Program-made: the position numbers and the translations under genes
Shown: piece by piece, positions 9,140-18,896 of the stretch
How positions within the stretch are numbered: position 1 is the first letter of the stretch
Layout of the letters: every line of letters begins with the position of its first letter
Source: Propionimicrobium sp. PCR01-08-3
GTDB lineage: Bacteria; Actinomycetota; Actinomycetes; Propionibacteriales; Propionibacteriaceae
NCBI RefSeq assembly: GCF_030286045.1
Contig: NZ_CP127390.1
Location: 806,001-870,000 of the forward strand
DNA length: 64,000 nucleotides
Direction of reading: 5' to 3'
The notes under the pieces: model-generated
Databases searched by the model: none
What the model was told of the DNA's origin: nothing
Seen by the model: the letters and a program-made list of their open reading frames with translations, nothing else

Positions 9140-10699
9140 GTGCCCAGCACCCTAGACCAGCTGAGCCCCACACGGGCGAAGCTCACCATTGATCTGCCCT
9201 TTGAAGACCTGCAGCCGGCCATTGACGCCGCGTACAAAGACATTTCCCAGCAGGTGAATATCCCGGGTTTCCGCAAGGGCAAGGTTCCGGCACGTCTGAT
9301 CGACCAGCGCTTCGGCCGTGGGGCGGTGCTTCAGGAAGCCATCAACTCCATTCTTCCGCAGGCCTACGGCGACGCCGTCCAAACCCACGACCTGCACCCG
9401 CTCGGTCAGCCCGAGGTCGACGTCACCGAGCTGAATGACGGCACCAACGTGCTGTTCACCGCCGAGGTCGACGTTCGTCCCGACTTTGAGATCGCCGACA
9501 TGACCGGCGTCCAGGTCGAGGTTCCCGCCGCCGAAGTCAGTGATGACGACGTCAATGAGCGCGTCGAGCTACTGCGCGAGCGCTTCGCCACCCTCACCGA
9601 GGTCGACCGTGCCGCCGAGAACGGCGATGTCGTCGTCCTCAACCTGAAGGCGACTCAAGATGGCAAGACTCTGGACGAGGCCGAGGCCTCCGAGGTCAGC
9701 TACAAGGTCGGCGCCGGCGGCTTCGTCGAAGGCCTCGACGATGCCGTAGTCGGTTTGAAGGCCGGCGAAAAGGCGACCTTCACCTCCACTCTCGTCGGCG
9801 GACCGAACCGTGGCGAAGAGGCCGAGATCGAGGTCGAGGTCCTCAAAGTACAGTCGCAGGAGCTCCCCGACGCGGACGACGACTTCGCCCAGCTGGTCAG
9901 CGAATTCGACACCGCGGACGAGATGCTCGCCGACCTGCGCGACAATCTCGAGCGCCTGGCCCGCATCGATCAGGCCAACAAGGCACGCGAGCAGGTGCTC
10001 ACCAAGCTCATCGAAGCCACCGAGTTCGAGCTGCCCGAAGCACTCGTCACCTCCGAACAGGAGAATCGTCGGCAGGCAATCGAACAGCAGCTCAACACCG
10101 CGGGCCTGAGTGTCGAGCAGTACCTCGAAGAGGCCGAGGACGAAGAGGCCGAGACCCCGGAAGCGTTCTGGGACGATATCAACCAGCGCGTCGTCGAGGC
10201 GCTGCGTTCGCAGATCATCCTCGACAAGTACGCCGAGGACAAGGATTTGCAGATCAACCAGTCTGAACTGACCGAGTTGATCTTCAACAAGGCTCAGCAG
10301 AATGGCACGTCGCCCGAGCAGGAGCTCCAACACATGATGGAGCACGACCACACCGCCGAATGGATGGGTGAGGTCCGCCGGGGCAAGGCCCTGGGCGAAC
10401 TGGTCGCCGCAGTCAAGGTCGTCGATACCGATGGCAACGAGGTCGATGTCGCCCATCTGAACAGTGACGGCACCATTGCCGATCCGGCAACCGACGACCA
10501 GACCGAGGACGAGGCAGAGTCTCCCGCGGAGGAGATCGCTGAGGCAGCCGATGCTGATGACGCTCCCGAAGCGGACGACGAGCCCGAGGCCGCTGCCGCT
10601 GAGGACGAGATTCCCGCGGAGAAGCCTGCCGCAAAGAAGAAGGCACCTGCCAAGAAGCCGGCGAAGAAGAAGGCTGCCAAGGCCGACGCCGACGAGTGA
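9140..10699 (+). CDS. tig: Trigger factor, ribosome-associated chaperone and prolyl isomerase
   Basis: The GTG at 9140 follows AGGAGA (9130-9135) at a good distance and is preferred over the ATG at 9125, which would overlap that ribosome site. The protein is 519 residues. It has the ribosome-docking loop GFRKGKVP near the N-terminus, a central FKBP-type PPIase domain and a helical chaperone domain. The last 70 or so residues are an Asp/Glu/Ala-rich stretch followed by a Lys/Ala/Pro-rich tail, an actinobacterial-style low-complexity extension absent from the E. coli protein. It binds nascent chains at the ribosome exit tunnel and sits just upstream of the clpP1P2X proteolysis genes. Confidence 0.95.
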   Translation: MPSTLDQLSPTRAKLTIDLPFEDLQPAIDAAYKDISQQVNIPGFRKGKVPARLIDQRFGRGAVLQEAINSILPQAYGDAVQTHDLHPLGQPEVDVTELNDGTNVLFTAEVDVRPDFEIADMTGVQVEVPAAEVSDDDVNERVELLRERFATLTEVDRAAENGDVVVLNLKATQDGKTLDEAEASEVSYKVGAGGFVEGLDDAVVGLKAGEKATFTSTLVGGPNRGEEAEIEVEVLKVQSQELPDADDDFAQLVSEFDTADEMLADLRDNLERLARIDQANKAREQVLTKLIEATEFELPEALVTSEQENRRQAIEQQLNTAGLSVEQYLEEAEDEEAETPEAFWDDINQRVVEALRSQIILDKYAEDKDLQINQSELTELIFNKAQQNGTSPEQELQHMMEHDHTAEWMGEVRRGKALGELVAAVKVVDTDGNEVDVAHLNSDGTIADPATDDQTEDEAESPAEEIAEAADADDAPEADDEPEAAAAEDEIPAEKPAAKKKAPAKKPAKKKAAKADADE

Positions 10700-10707
10700 T
10701 TTGTGGT

Positions 10708-10756
10708 CGCGGCTCCCCTGAGATCTGTCAACGGGCAGGTGTGCGGGGGAGCCGCG
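10708..10756 (+). terminator. Stem-loop after tig
   Basis: CGCGGCTCCCC (10708-10718) pairs perfectly with GGGGAGCCGCG (10746-10756), an 11-bp stem with a 27-base loop just downstream of the tig stop. There is no T-run, so it may be a weak or Rho-assisted terminator, or it may only protect the mRNA end. Confidence 0.5.
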
Positions 10757-10931
10757 GTCGTGTTATAGCCTGAATCCACTGTTGGCGTCGCCGTCAGCAC
10801 CAAGTGTGGATCGGCGATCGGGGGCGCGACAGAAGCCAGCGCGTGGGCGGTGACCCGCTGGGAAGCCACAGGGTTATAGGCTGCTTGCCGTCGGATTCAA
10901 CCGGAGGACTTCATGGAATTCACGAGATGCC

Positions 10932-12050
10932 ATGGCTGAGCAGTCGTCGTCCACAACCGATATGCCAGGTCGTCCGCGCTTCAACACGATCGTGATCGGC
11001 GTGGCCGGTGCGCTGATCTGCCTCCTGTGTCTGCGCCAATTCTCCGGCATCATCGGCCCATGGTTTCTCGCCATCAACTTGATGATCACCGCCTATCCCT
11101 TGCATACTTGGCTGGTGCGCAAAGGCACGCCGTCGTGGCTGAGCGCAATGGTGGTGTCGCTGACCGTCTTCGCCGTGCTGATCGCGCTGGTGGCAGGCCT
11201 GGTCTGGTCGGTCTCCGAGATGGTCGGCATCCTGCCCCAATATGCCGCCGAGTTCACCGTCCTATACAACCGCGTAACGGATTGGGCCGAGGTCCAATTC
11301 GACATCGGCGAAGGTGGCTGGGGCCAACTCCTCAACACTCTCGATCCGACTCGCTTCATCGGAGCCGCGACTTCGCTGCTGTCAGGAGCGTCCGGTCTGG
11401 CGTCCGCGATGGTGGGCATGATCGGCATCATCGTGGCGGCGATCGTCTTCATGGCGATGGACACCCCCGGTCTCGAACGGCGCCTGCGATTTCTTGCGGG
11501 TAACCGGTCCCGGGTGGCCACCGCGATGAGCAGCTTCGCTCACGGCGTGCGCCGCTATTGGATCGTCACGACGGTATTCGGCATCATCGTGGCAGTATTC
11601 GATGGCGTCGTGCTGGCCATCATGGGAGTACCACTCGCGATCGTCTGGGGCATCTTCAGCTTTCTGACCAACTACATTCCCAACATCGGGTTCGTCATCG
11701 GCCTCATCCCACCGGCTGTGGTGGCGCTTTTTGCCAACGGCTGGCAGTCCGCTGTCATCGTCATCGTGATGTACTGCGTGTTGAACTTCGTCATCCAAAC
11801 CATCATCCAGCCGCGATTTGCCGGAGAATCCGTTGGCGTGACGCCGACCGTCTCGTTCATGTCGCTGCTGCTCTGGGCGTCGGTCATGGGCGGCATGGGC
11901 ACCTTGCTGGCTCTTCCCATGACGCTGCTGGTCAAGTCGCTCCTCATCGACGCCGACCCGAGGGCGCGCTGGTTCAACGCGTTGATCGCCAGCGATCCCA
12001 AAGATGCCGAACCACTTGAGGACGATCTGTTACCCGAGGACGATGAGTAG
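10932..12050 (+). CDS. AI-2E/PerM-family transporter (first of tandem pair)
   Basis: This 372-residue integral membrane protein has about eight hydrophobic segments and the family's C-terminal conserved region (IIQPRFAGESVGVTPT, then LLLWASVMGGMGTLLALP). The family includes putative autoinducer-2 exporters and Na+/H+ antiporters, so the substrate is open. A paralogue follows 33 bases downstream. The start is not preceded by a close ribosome site. Instead GGAGGA (10902-10907) serves an 8-codon reading frame (ATG 10913, stop 10937-10939) that overlaps this start, so expression may depend on re-initiation. The C-terminus is acidic. Confidence 0.82.
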   Translation: MAEQSSSTTDMPGRPRFNTIVIGVAGALICLLCLRQFSGIIGPWFLAINLMITAYPLHTWLVRKGTPSWLSAMVVSLTVFAVLIALVAGLVWSVSEMVGILPQYAAEFTVLYNRVTDWAEVQFDIGEGGWGQLLNTLDPTRFIGAATSLLSGASGLASAMVGMIGIIVAAIVFMAMDTPGLERRLRFLAGNRSRVATAMSSFAHGVRRYWIVTTVFGIIVAVFDGVVLAIMGVPLAIVWGIFSFLTNYIPNIGFVIGLIPPAVVALFANGWQSAVIVIVMYCVLNFVIQTIIQPRFAGESVGVTPTVSFMSLLLWASVMGGMGTLLALPMTLLVKSLLIDADPRARWFNALIASDPKDAEPLEDDLLPEDDE

Positions 12051-12083
12051 ACGCCCCACCCTGACGTATGCAAAGGAGCGGCA

Positions 12084-13376
12084 ATGACAGACCCACAGAC
12101 GGACGCTCTAGGGCCGCCTCGGCTGCTGGCCGGGATGCCCGAATACGATGACACCGTCGCGCCCCTGCCTGCGTCCGGTTTCGGAGCCACCGCACTCGAT
12201 CGCCGTGTGGTGCAAGCTGCTCCGGCGGGCATGCCCGGGCTCGAGCTGCTGGCCGAACAACGCCGATTCAATCTGGCCTTCAGCTCCGATCCGGCTCGGG
12301 TGCCCCAGGGGTCGCACCAGGGCCAACCACCCCAATTGCCCAGGTTCGTCGTCATCCTGGTGGGCGTATTGGGCCTAGCCGGTGCGCTGTGGCTGATGCG
12401 TCAACTCAGCTGGTTGATCGCCCCGGCGTTTCTGGCGTTGAACATGGTCATCGTCGTCTACCCGTTGCAGACCATTCTGCGGCGGTACGGAGTGCCCAAA
12501 CCGGTGGCGGTCGTTTTCACCGCCATTACGTTGTTCGTCACTTTGGTGATCATCGGGTTGGTGGCCAGTTGGGCGATCGGTGAGATCATCGCGGTCGTCC
12601 CGCAATATCTGCCCCAGGTGCTCGACCTCGGCCAGCAGGGCCTCGACTGGTTGGCCGGTAAAGGCATCGAATGGGACCCGAGCGGCGCCCTCTTCGATCT
12701 CGACGCCAATCAGATGATCGGCGCAGCCAGCCAGGTATTCTCCGGTTTCTCCGGGGTCATCGGCATGCTCGGCGTGATCATCTCCGCACTCATCATGATG
12801 CTTCTGGACGTGCCGAGTTGGGGCAGACGCATCGCCGTGGCCGGGTCAAGTCATCCGCGCATCGTCGCCGCCATGCGCGAGTTCGGCAACGGAACCAGGC
12901 GCTACTGGCTCGTCTGCACGGGCTTCGGTGCGCTGATGGCAGGTCTCAACTATGTGGAATTGATCATTCTTGGTATCCCGCTGCCGCTGATCTGGGCCTT
13001 GCTGACGTGGCTGATGACCTACGTGCCCAGTGTCGGGTTCTTCTTCTCGCTGATCCCTCCTCTGCTGGTCGCCTTGGTGGCCAACGGCTGGCAGACGGCG
13101 CTGTGGATGCTCGGCGTTTACCTGGTGACGACCTGGATCGTCCAAGGTGTCTTCCAGCCCAAGGTCACCGGCAACGCCGTCGGCGTGAACGCCACGGTGT
13201 CGTTGATCTCATTGCTGCTGTGGGCCTGGGTGTTCGGCCCGATCGGGGCCTTGATCGCTCTGCCCTGCACCCAGCTGGTCAAGTCGTTGCTGGTGGACGC
13301 CGATCCGAAGGCGCGCTGGGTCAACGCGCTCATCTCCAACCGCAGCGAAGCGCGCGGAGCCGCGGGCCAGACCTAA
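12084..13376 (+). CDS. AI-2E/PerM-family transporter (second of tandem pair)
   Basis: The 430-residue paralogue of the preceding gene shares its C-terminal block (FQPKVTGNAVGVNATVSLIS and LLLWAWVFGPIGALIALP) and transmembrane pattern. It adds a cytoplasmic N-terminal extension of about 80 residues with no recognisable motif. The start has AAAGGAGCGG at good spacing. Tandem duplication followed by divergence is the simplest history, and the two proteins might form a hetero-oligomer. Its position between tig and clpP1 does not in itself imply a role in protein quality control. Confidence 0.82.
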   Translation: MTDPQTDALGPPRLLAGMPEYDDTVAPLPASGFGATALDRRVVQAAPAGMPGLELLAEQRRFNLAFSSDPARVPQGSHQGQPPQLPRFVVILVGVLGLAGALWLMRQLSWLIAPAFLALNMVIVVYPLQTILRRYGVPKPVAVVFTAITLFVTLVIIGLVASWAIGEIIAVVPQYLPQVLDLGQQGLDWLAGKGIEWDPSGALFDLDANQMIGAASQVFSGFSGVIGMLGVIISALIMMLLDVPSWGRRIAVAGSSHPRIVAAMREFGNGTRRYWLVCTGFGALMAGLNYVELIILGIPLPLIWALLTWLMTYVPSVGFFFSLIPPLLVALVANGWQTALWMLGVYLVTTWIVQGVFQPKVTGNAVGVNATVSLISLLLWAWVFGPIGALIALPCTQLVKSLLVDADPKARWVNALISNRSEARGAAGQT

Positions 13377-13436
13377 AGACCGGATAGGGCGGCACGCGCC
13401 GAATCCGCCCGAATAGCACAAAACCAACCCATCCCA

Positions 13437-13447
13437 CGCCGCCAGCG
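13437..13447 (+). promoter_or_regulatory. Candidate ClgR box upstream of clpP1
   Basis: CGC-CGCCA-GCG at 13437-13447 matches the CGC-N5-GCG core of ClgR operators known upstream of clpP1P2 in corynebacteria and mycobacteria, with flanking A residues as in the consensus; the usual central A is a C. It lies about 65 bases before the clpP1 start. The regulator gene is not in the window, so this is a motif-level suggestion. Confidence 0.4.
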
Positions 13448-13514
13448 AAAAGCCGGGGGAGTGCTTTCGGTTTTGTCAGTGCGGGGTTGTAAGTTCGTCA
13501 ATGTGAATCCAGAC

Positions 13515-14129
13515 ATGACAACACCGCAAGCAGCAGCGGCGGCCGGATCCGGCGCAGGCATGACCGACAACGTCTACCAGTCGTTGCTGGCGAACCGCAT
13601 TGTCTTCCTCGGATCTGAAGTACGTGACGAGAACGCGAACGCGATTTGTGCGCAGATGCTCCTGCTCAACGCTGAGGATCCCGAAAAGGACATCTACCTC
13701 TACATCAACTCCCCGGGCGGCTCGGTCGACTCCGGCATGGCGATCTACGACACCATGCAGTGGATCAGCAACGATGTCGCGACCGTCGCGATGGGGTTGG
13801 CAGCTTCGATGGGACAATTCCTGCTGTGCGCCGGTGCGCCCGGCAAGCGTTTCGCGTTGCCGCACGCCCGCATCTTGATGCATCAGCCTTCGGGTGGTCT
13901 CGGCGGCACCGCCTCCGACATCAAGATCCAGGCCGAACAGTCGCTGCATCTCAAGTACCAGATGGCCGAGTTGATCGCGCAGCACACAGGCCAGACCCTG
14001 GAGCAGATCACCAAGGACTCTGACCGCGACCGTTGGTTCACGGCACCCGAGGCCCTGTCGTACGGCTTCATCGATCACGTCTTCGAGCGTGCATCCCAGA
14101 TCCCCGGCTCCAACGCACCCATCCAGTGA
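13515..14129 (+). CDS. clpP1: ATP-dependent Clp protease proteolytic subunit ClpP1
   Basis: The product has 204 residues from ATG 13515. The Ser-His-Asp triad is intact: Ser98 in GLAASMGQ, His123 in LMHQPSGG and Asp172 in DRDRWF. It is the first of two adjacent clpP genes, as in most actinobacteria, where ClpP1 and ClpP2 rings assemble into one mixed barrel served by ClpX or ClpC. The start is uncertain: no clear ribosome site exists, and GTG 13503 or ATG 13560 are alternatives. The Ala/Gly-rich first 15 residues look like a removable propeptide. clpP2 follows 8 bases later. Confidence 0.93.
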   Translation: MTTPQAAAAAGSGAGMTDNVYQSLLANRIVFLGSEVRDENANAICAQMLLLNAEDPEKDIYLYINSPGGSVDSGMAIYDTMQWISNDVATVAMGLAASMGQFLLCAGAPGKRFALPHARILMHQPSGGLGGTASDIKIQAEQSLHLKYQMAELIAQHTGQTLEQITKDSDRDRWFTAPEALSYGFIDHVFERASQIPGSNAPIQ

Positions 14130-14137
14130 GGCAGCAG

Positions 14138-14818
14138 ATGACTCCCAACCTGATTCCCGGCACCAATCTGCCGGCCCAACCATTCGGCACGGCGGGCGAC
14201 CAGCCGCGGATGGATTACATCATTCCGCAGTGGGAAGAGCGCACCAGCTATGGTGTGCGCCGGGTCGATCCCTACACGAAGCTGTTCGAGGAACGCATCA
14301 TCTTTCTCGGCACGCCGATCACCGATGAGATCGCCAACGCGGTCATGTCGCAGTTGCTCTGTTTGCAGTCGATGGACGCCGAACGTCAGGTGTCGATCTA
14401 CCTGAACTCGCCGGGCGGCTCGTTCACCGCGCTGACCGCGATCTACGACACCATGAACTACATCAAGCCGGACGTCCAGACGGTTTGCCTCGGCCAGGCC
14501 GCCTCGGCGGCCGCGGTCATCCTGGCCGCCGGTGCCAAGGGCAAGCGGCTGGCGCTGCCGAACTCGCGAATCCTGATCCACCAGCCTGCGATGTCGGGCG
14601 ACGGATCCTACGGCCAGTCGTCCGATCTGGAGATTCAGGCCCGCGAGATCATGCGTATCCGTGAGCAGATGGAGCAGATGCTGGCCGATAACACCGGCCA
14701 GAGCGTCGAAAAGGTTCGAGCTGACGTCGAGCGTGACAAGTTCCTCACGGCTCAAGAAGCTGTCGAATACGGCATCATCGACGATATCTTGACCTCGTTG
14801 TCCGAGACCGGACGCTGA
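14138..14818 (+). CDS. clpP2: ATP-dependent Clp protease proteolytic subunit ClpP2
   Basis: This 226-residue ClpP paralogue keeps the catalytic Ser123 (QAASAAAV), His148 (LIHQPAM) and the Asp in ERDKFLT. Compared with ClpP1 it has a longer N-terminal segment ending in WEERTSYG, a feature of actinobacterial ClpP2. The ATG at 14138 is chosen because the longer open frame (from 14033) merely overlaps the end of clpP1. The eight-base gap to clpP1 indicates one operon. clpX lies 236 bases downstream with its own strong ribosome site and probably its own promoter. Confidence 0.94.
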   Translation: MTPNLIPGTNLPAQPFGTAGDQPRMDYIIPQWEERTSYGVRRVDPYTKLFEERIIFLGTPITDEIANAVMSQLLCLQSMDAERQVSIYLNSPGGSFTALTAIYDTMNYIKPDVQTVCLGQAASAAAVILAAGAKGKRLALPNSRILIHQPAMSGDGSYGQSSDLEIQAREIMRIREQMEQMLADNTGQSVEKVRADVERDKFLTAQEAVEYGIIDDILTSLSETGR

Positions 14819-15054
14819 GCCTTAGCCCGAGCATCACCCGAAGCCAGCCAGGTAAGGCGCGATGCTTCGAGGCCGTGTCCGACGTCCGGCATCGACATGA
14901 CAGATGGCGATTCGTGGGAGCGGGCGGGATCAGCCCTTTCCACGATGCGGCAGGTCTCAACCCCGACGCACCGCAGGAGCGTTAGGGTTGAGGCCCGGAC
15001 CGGGAAGCAAGGCGAAAAGTACTCGGATCGGGTCCGAGGCACGAAGGAGAGACG

Positions 15055-16332
15055 ATGGCTCGCATCGGCGAGAGCGGTGACCTGTTCAAGTGCTCATTCT
15101 GCGGAAAGAGCCAGAAACAGGTAAAGAAGCTCATAGCCGGACCAGGCGTGTACATCTGCGATGAATGCATCGAGTTGTGCAACGAGATCATCGAAGAAGA
15201 ATTCAGTGACGACACATCGTCCGGCTCTCCCGACAAGCTTCCGCGTCCGGCCGAGATCAGAAAGTTTCTCGACGAATACATCATCGGCCAGGATTCCGCC
15301 AAGAAAACGCTTTCGGTCGCCGTCTACAACCACTACAAGCGCATCCAGGCGCAGGCCGATACCGGCCGCTCCCACGAACCCGATGTGGAGCTTTCGAAGT
15401 CGAACATCTTGCTGATCGGCCCGACCGGCTGCGGCAAGACCTACCTGGCCCAGACCCTGGCTCGCATGCTCAACGTGCCGTTCGCCATCGCGGACGCAAC
15501 GGCGCTGACCGAGGCCGGATACGTCGGCGAAGACGTCGAGAACATCCTGCTGAAACTGATCCAGGCGGCCGACTTCGATGTGAAGAAGGCCGAGACCGGG
15601 ATCATCTACATCGACGAGATCGACAAGGTCGCCCGCAAGTCCGAGAACCCCTCGATCACGCGCGACGTGTCGGGCGAAGGCGTTCAGCAGGCGCTGCTGA
15701 AGATCCTTGAGGGAACTGTCGCGTCCGTGCCGCCGCAGGGCGGACGCAAGCATCCGCATCAAGAGTTCATTCAGATCGACACCACCAACGTGTTGTTCAT
15801 CGTGGGCGGCGCCTTCGCGGGTCTGGAAGACATCATCGATTCGCGTATCGGAAAGCGGCCGCTCGGGTTCACCTCAACTCCCGATATGCGAGCCAAGCGC
15901 AGCGATGATCCTTTCGCAGGCGTTCGGCCGGAAGACCTGCACAAGTACGGCCTGATCCCCGAGTTCATCGGCCGGGTGCCGATGATCGCGACCGTGCCGA
16001 ATCTCGACCAGGAGGCGCTGCAGCGCATCCTCGTCGAACCTCGTAACGCGCTGGTGCGCCAGTTCGGCAAGCTGTTCGAGATCGACGATGTGCAACTCGA
16101 CTTCACCGATGATGCGATCGCCGCGATCGCAGGCAAGGCACTCGAACGCGGCATCGGTGCCCGAGGGCTTCGTGCCATTCTCGAAGAGTTGCTGCTCGAC
16201 ACCATGTTCGAGGTGCCCAGTCATCCGGAGATCGGCCAGGTGCTGGTGACCGAGGAGGCCGTCCGCGGCGAGGAGGATCCGGCTTTGATCAGCCGTAAGC
16301 AGCTCGCTCAGCGAACCGAGCTCTCCGCGTAA
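15055..16332 (+). CDS. clpX: ATP-dependent Clp protease ATP-binding subunit ClpX
   Basis: The 425-residue unfoldase has a four-Cys zinc-binding domain at the N-terminus (C13, C16, C35, C38), Walker A GPTGCGKT, Walker [10 protein letters not shown], the [20 protein letters not shown] region with sensor and pore elements, and the IGF-type ClpP-docking region in the large domain. The ATG follows AAGGAGAG. It recognises tagged substrates, unfolds them with ATP and feeds them to the ClpP1P2 barrel encoded just upstream. Confidence 0.97.
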   Translation: MARIGESGDLFKCSFCGKSQKQVKKLIAGPGVYICDECIELCNEIIEEEFSDDTSSGSPDKLPRPAEIRKFLDEYIIGQDSAKKTLSVAVYNHYKRIQAQADTGRSHEPDVELSKSNILLIGPTGCGKTYLAQTLARMLNVPFAIADATALTEAGYVGEDVENILLKLIQAADFDVKKAETGIIYIDEIDKVARKSENPSITRDVSGEGVQQALLKILEGTVASVPPQGGRKHPHQEFIQIDTTNVLFIVGGAFAGLEDIIDSRIGKRPLGFTSTPDMRAKRSDDPFAGVRPEDLHKYGLIPEFIGRVPMIATVPNLDQEALQRILVEPRNALVRQFGKLFEIDDVQLDFTDDAIAAIAGKALERGIGARGLRAILEELLLDTMFEVPSHPEIGQVLVTEEAVRGEEDPALISRKQLAQRTELSA

Positions 16333-16400
16333 CGCGAGACCAGGCGTCCGAGGCAGAGATCAGCTACCTTGCGTGGGTTCGTGGCCTATAGGCTGGAGGT

Positions 16401-17846
16401 GTGAGATACATCTCGACACGCGGACTTCCGGGGGCGGCCGGCGCCGGCTTCAGCGACATCTTGCTTGAGGGACTGGCTGCTGACGGCGGTCTCTATCTTC
16501 CTGCCGAGTACCCGCAGGTGGACGCTGGAATACTCGCTTCCTGGCGTCACGTCCTGGCGACGCAAGGCTATGCGGCGCTGGCTCACCGGGTATTGAGCCT
16601 TTTCGTGGACGACATCCCCAGCGATGATCTGCTCGGCATCTGTCAGCGTGCCTATACCCCGGAAAAGTTCGGATCGTCCAGCATCGTGCCGGTGGAGCGT
16701 GTCGGCAATGGGCCGTTGTGGATCGGACATCTGTCCAACGGGCCTACCGCCGCTTTCAAAGACATGGCCATGCAGCTTCTCGGTGAGCTGTTCGGCTATG
16801 AACTCGGACGCCGAGACGGCTACCTCACCATCCTCGGAGCCACAAGTGGAGACACCGGGTCGTCCGCCGAATACGCGATGCGCGGCAGGGATCGGCTGGC
16901 CGTCTACATGCTGACGCCCGCCGGCCGGATGACGCCCTTCCAGCAGGCCCAGATGTTCGGGCTGCAAGACGAGAACATTCACAACATCGCCCTCGACGGG
17001 GTCTTCGACGACTGCCAAGACGTCGTCAAGGCCGTCAATCACGACGCCGAGTTCAAGGCGAATTATCACATTGGTGCGGTTAACTCGATCAACTGGGCAC
17101 GGCTGGTGGCCCAGGTCGTCTACTACGTGGCGATCTGGCTGCGGGTGACGACTTCGAATGACCAGCGGATCAGCTTCGCGGTGCCGACCGGTAACTTCGG
17201 TGACATCTGTGCAGGGCATGTTGCCCGCGAGATGGGGTTGCCCATCGACACGTTGATTCTGGCCACCAACGAGAACAACGTGCTGCACGAGTTCTTCACC
17301 ACCGGGGTGTATCGCGTCCGGGCATCTGCCGAGGTGGCAGCCACATCGAGCCCGTCCATGGACATCTCGAAGGCGTCCAATTTCGAGCGATTCGTCTTCG
17401 ATCTGCTGGGACGCGACGGCGAGCGCACCGCTGATCTGTTCGGACGCCAGCTTTCCGAGAACGGCTATTTCGATCTGTCAGGCACCCCTGAATTTGCGTC
17501 GATCCCGGAACGCTATGGCTTCGTCAGCGGGTCATCAACTCACGCCGACCGGCTGCAGACCATTCGCGGGCTGTACTTCGACAACGGGGTACTCGTCGAT
17601 CCGCATACGGCCGACGGCGTGCACATCGCCCATGAGTGGATCGGAAAGGCCCAGGCGCCGATCGTGGTGCTGGAGACGGCGCTGCCGGTGAAGTTCGCCG
17701 AGACGATCAAGGAAGCCACCGAACTTGACCTTGAGATTCCGCCGCGTTTCGCCGAGGTGATGGACGCCCCGCGCCGGGTGGCCGACCTGCCGAACGATGC
17801 AGGGAAGGTCAAGGAGTACATCGCGCAAACCAACAAGCTGGGGTAG
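16401..17846 (+). CDS. thrC: Threonine synthase
   Basis: The 481-residue protein matches the long class of threonine synthases (YISTRG at the N-terminus, GLAADGGLYLP). The PLP-binding lysine is K120 in GPTAAFKDMAMQ, and SGDTGSSAEYA and PTGNFGDICAG are the phosphate-binding regions. It converts O-phosphohomoserine to threonine. The GTG at 16401 is placed 6 bases after TAGGCT (16389-16394), an actinobacterial -10 arrangement that suggests a leaderless mRNA; the GGAGG in that gap is too close to act as a normal ribosome site. No other threonine-pathway gene is adjacent. Confidence 0.94.
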   Translation: MRYISTRGLPGAAGAGFSDILLEGLAADGGLYLPAEYPQVDAGILASWRHVLATQGYAALAHRVLSLFVDDIPSDDLLGICQRAYTPEKFGSSSIVPVERVGNGPLWIGHLSNGPTAAFKDMAMQLLGELFGYELGRRDGYLTILGATSGDTGSSAEYAMRGRDRLAVYMLTPAGRMTPFQQAQMFGLQDENIHNIALDGVFDDCQDVVKAVNHDAEFKANYHIGAVNSINWARLVAQVVYYVAIWLRVTTSNDQRISFAVPTGNFGDICAGHVAREMGLPIDTLILATNENNVLHEFFTTGVYRVRASAEVAATSSPSMDISKASNFERFVFDLLGRDGERTADLFGRQLSENGYFDLSGTPEFASIPERYGFVSGSSTHADRLQTIRGLYFDNGVLVDPHTADGVHIAHEWIGKAQAPIVVLETALPVKFAETIKEATELDLEIPPRFAEVMDAPRRVADLPNDAGKVKEYIAQTNKLG

Positions 17847-18050
17847 CCGACAACTACCGATCAGAATCGGCGCCGCGGACTTGGTTCATCCATGTTTCGC
17901 CCGCCCCGTATCAGATCGCGCGCCAGCTATCTCGGGCCCGGGCCCTGATTCGGGTCGCGGCTGCGGGTCCAGTAACGGCGAGGACCCGAGGACTCCGCCC
18001 AAGGCGGACAAAGAGAGCCTGATTGGGCGCAGGTGACTAGGGTTGGGGGC

Positions 18051-18881
18051 ATGGCCCTTCACTTCGAGCGCGCTGGATTCGATCCGAATTTCGTCGACTA
18101 CCGGGCCGGTCTCGATTTGCAGCAACAGGTGCATGACGAAGTGCTCGCCGGGACCCGTGGCAACACGGTGCTGCTGCTCGAACACGATCCGGTTTACACC
18201 GCCGGACGCAGGGCCGACCCCAGCGAGTACCCCTATGACGGCACACCTGTCGTCCCGATCGGGCGTGGTGGAAAAATCACCTACCACGGCCCGGGCATGC
18301 TGATCGGTTACCCGATCGTCCGGCTCACCCCGCCGATTCAGCCGGTCAAAATGGTCAGGATGCTGGAGCAGATCATCATCGCCGTTGTCGCCGACTTTGG
18401 TGTTAAGGCGGCCACCGTCGAGGGACGCTCCGGCGCGTGGGTGCTCGCCGATGACCGTGGGCCGGATCGCAAGCTCGCAGCCATCGGTATGCAGGTGTCA
18501 CGCAAGGTGACTATGCACGGCTTCGCTCTGAACTGCTCGAATGATCTGCGTCCGTTCGGCAAGATCATCCCCTGCGGTATCACGGACGCCGGAGTCACCT
18601 CGATCAGCCAGGAGACCAGGCGCGAGGTCAAGCCCGCAGACGTGGTGGAACGGATGGAGATCGAACTCGCCACACTCGAGTCCGATGGCCTCATCGAGAT
18701 CTTCGAACCCGAGCAGCCGGCTGCGCCACTCGACTTCTCGCCCTTGTACGGCAAACGCGCCGATGCGTCGACCGGAGCTTGGCCCGAGCAGTCGGCGACC
18801 CGAGCGGAGGAACCCGAATTCGTCACCCCCGCGCCTCTCGATCTTGCGGCCCTTCGCGGGCTGACCCACGCGTCCAACTGA
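18051..18881 (+). CDS. lipB: Octanoyl-[acyl-carrier-protein]:protein transferase LipB
   Basis: The 276-residue protein contains the LipB core: [36 protein letters not shown]-like GAWVL, and the catalytic Cys in [13 protein letters not shown]. It transfers octanoate from ACP to lipoyl domains. The C-terminal 50 residues beyond the core are low-complexity and unlike the E. coli enzyme. The ATG at 18051 lies 7 bases after TAGGGT (18038-18043), so the transcript is probably leaderless; the GTG at 18033 lies upstream of that box. lipA, the next enzyme of the pathway, follows 15 bases later. Confidence 0.94.
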   Translation: MALHFERAGFDPNFVDYRAGLDLQQQVHDEVLAGTRGNTVLLLEHDPVYTAGRRADPSEYPYDGTPVVPIGRGGKITYHGPGMLIGYPIVRLTPPIQPVKMVRMLEQIIIAVVADFGVKAATVEGRSGAWVLADDRGPDRKLAAIGMQVSRKVTMHGFALNCSNDLRPFGKIIPCGITDAGVTSISQETRREVKPADVVERMEIELATLESDGLIEIFEPEQPAAPLDFSPLYGKRADASTGAWPEQSATRAEEPEFVTPAPLDLAALRGLTHASN

Positions 18882-18896
18882 TAGGAGAAACCACCC

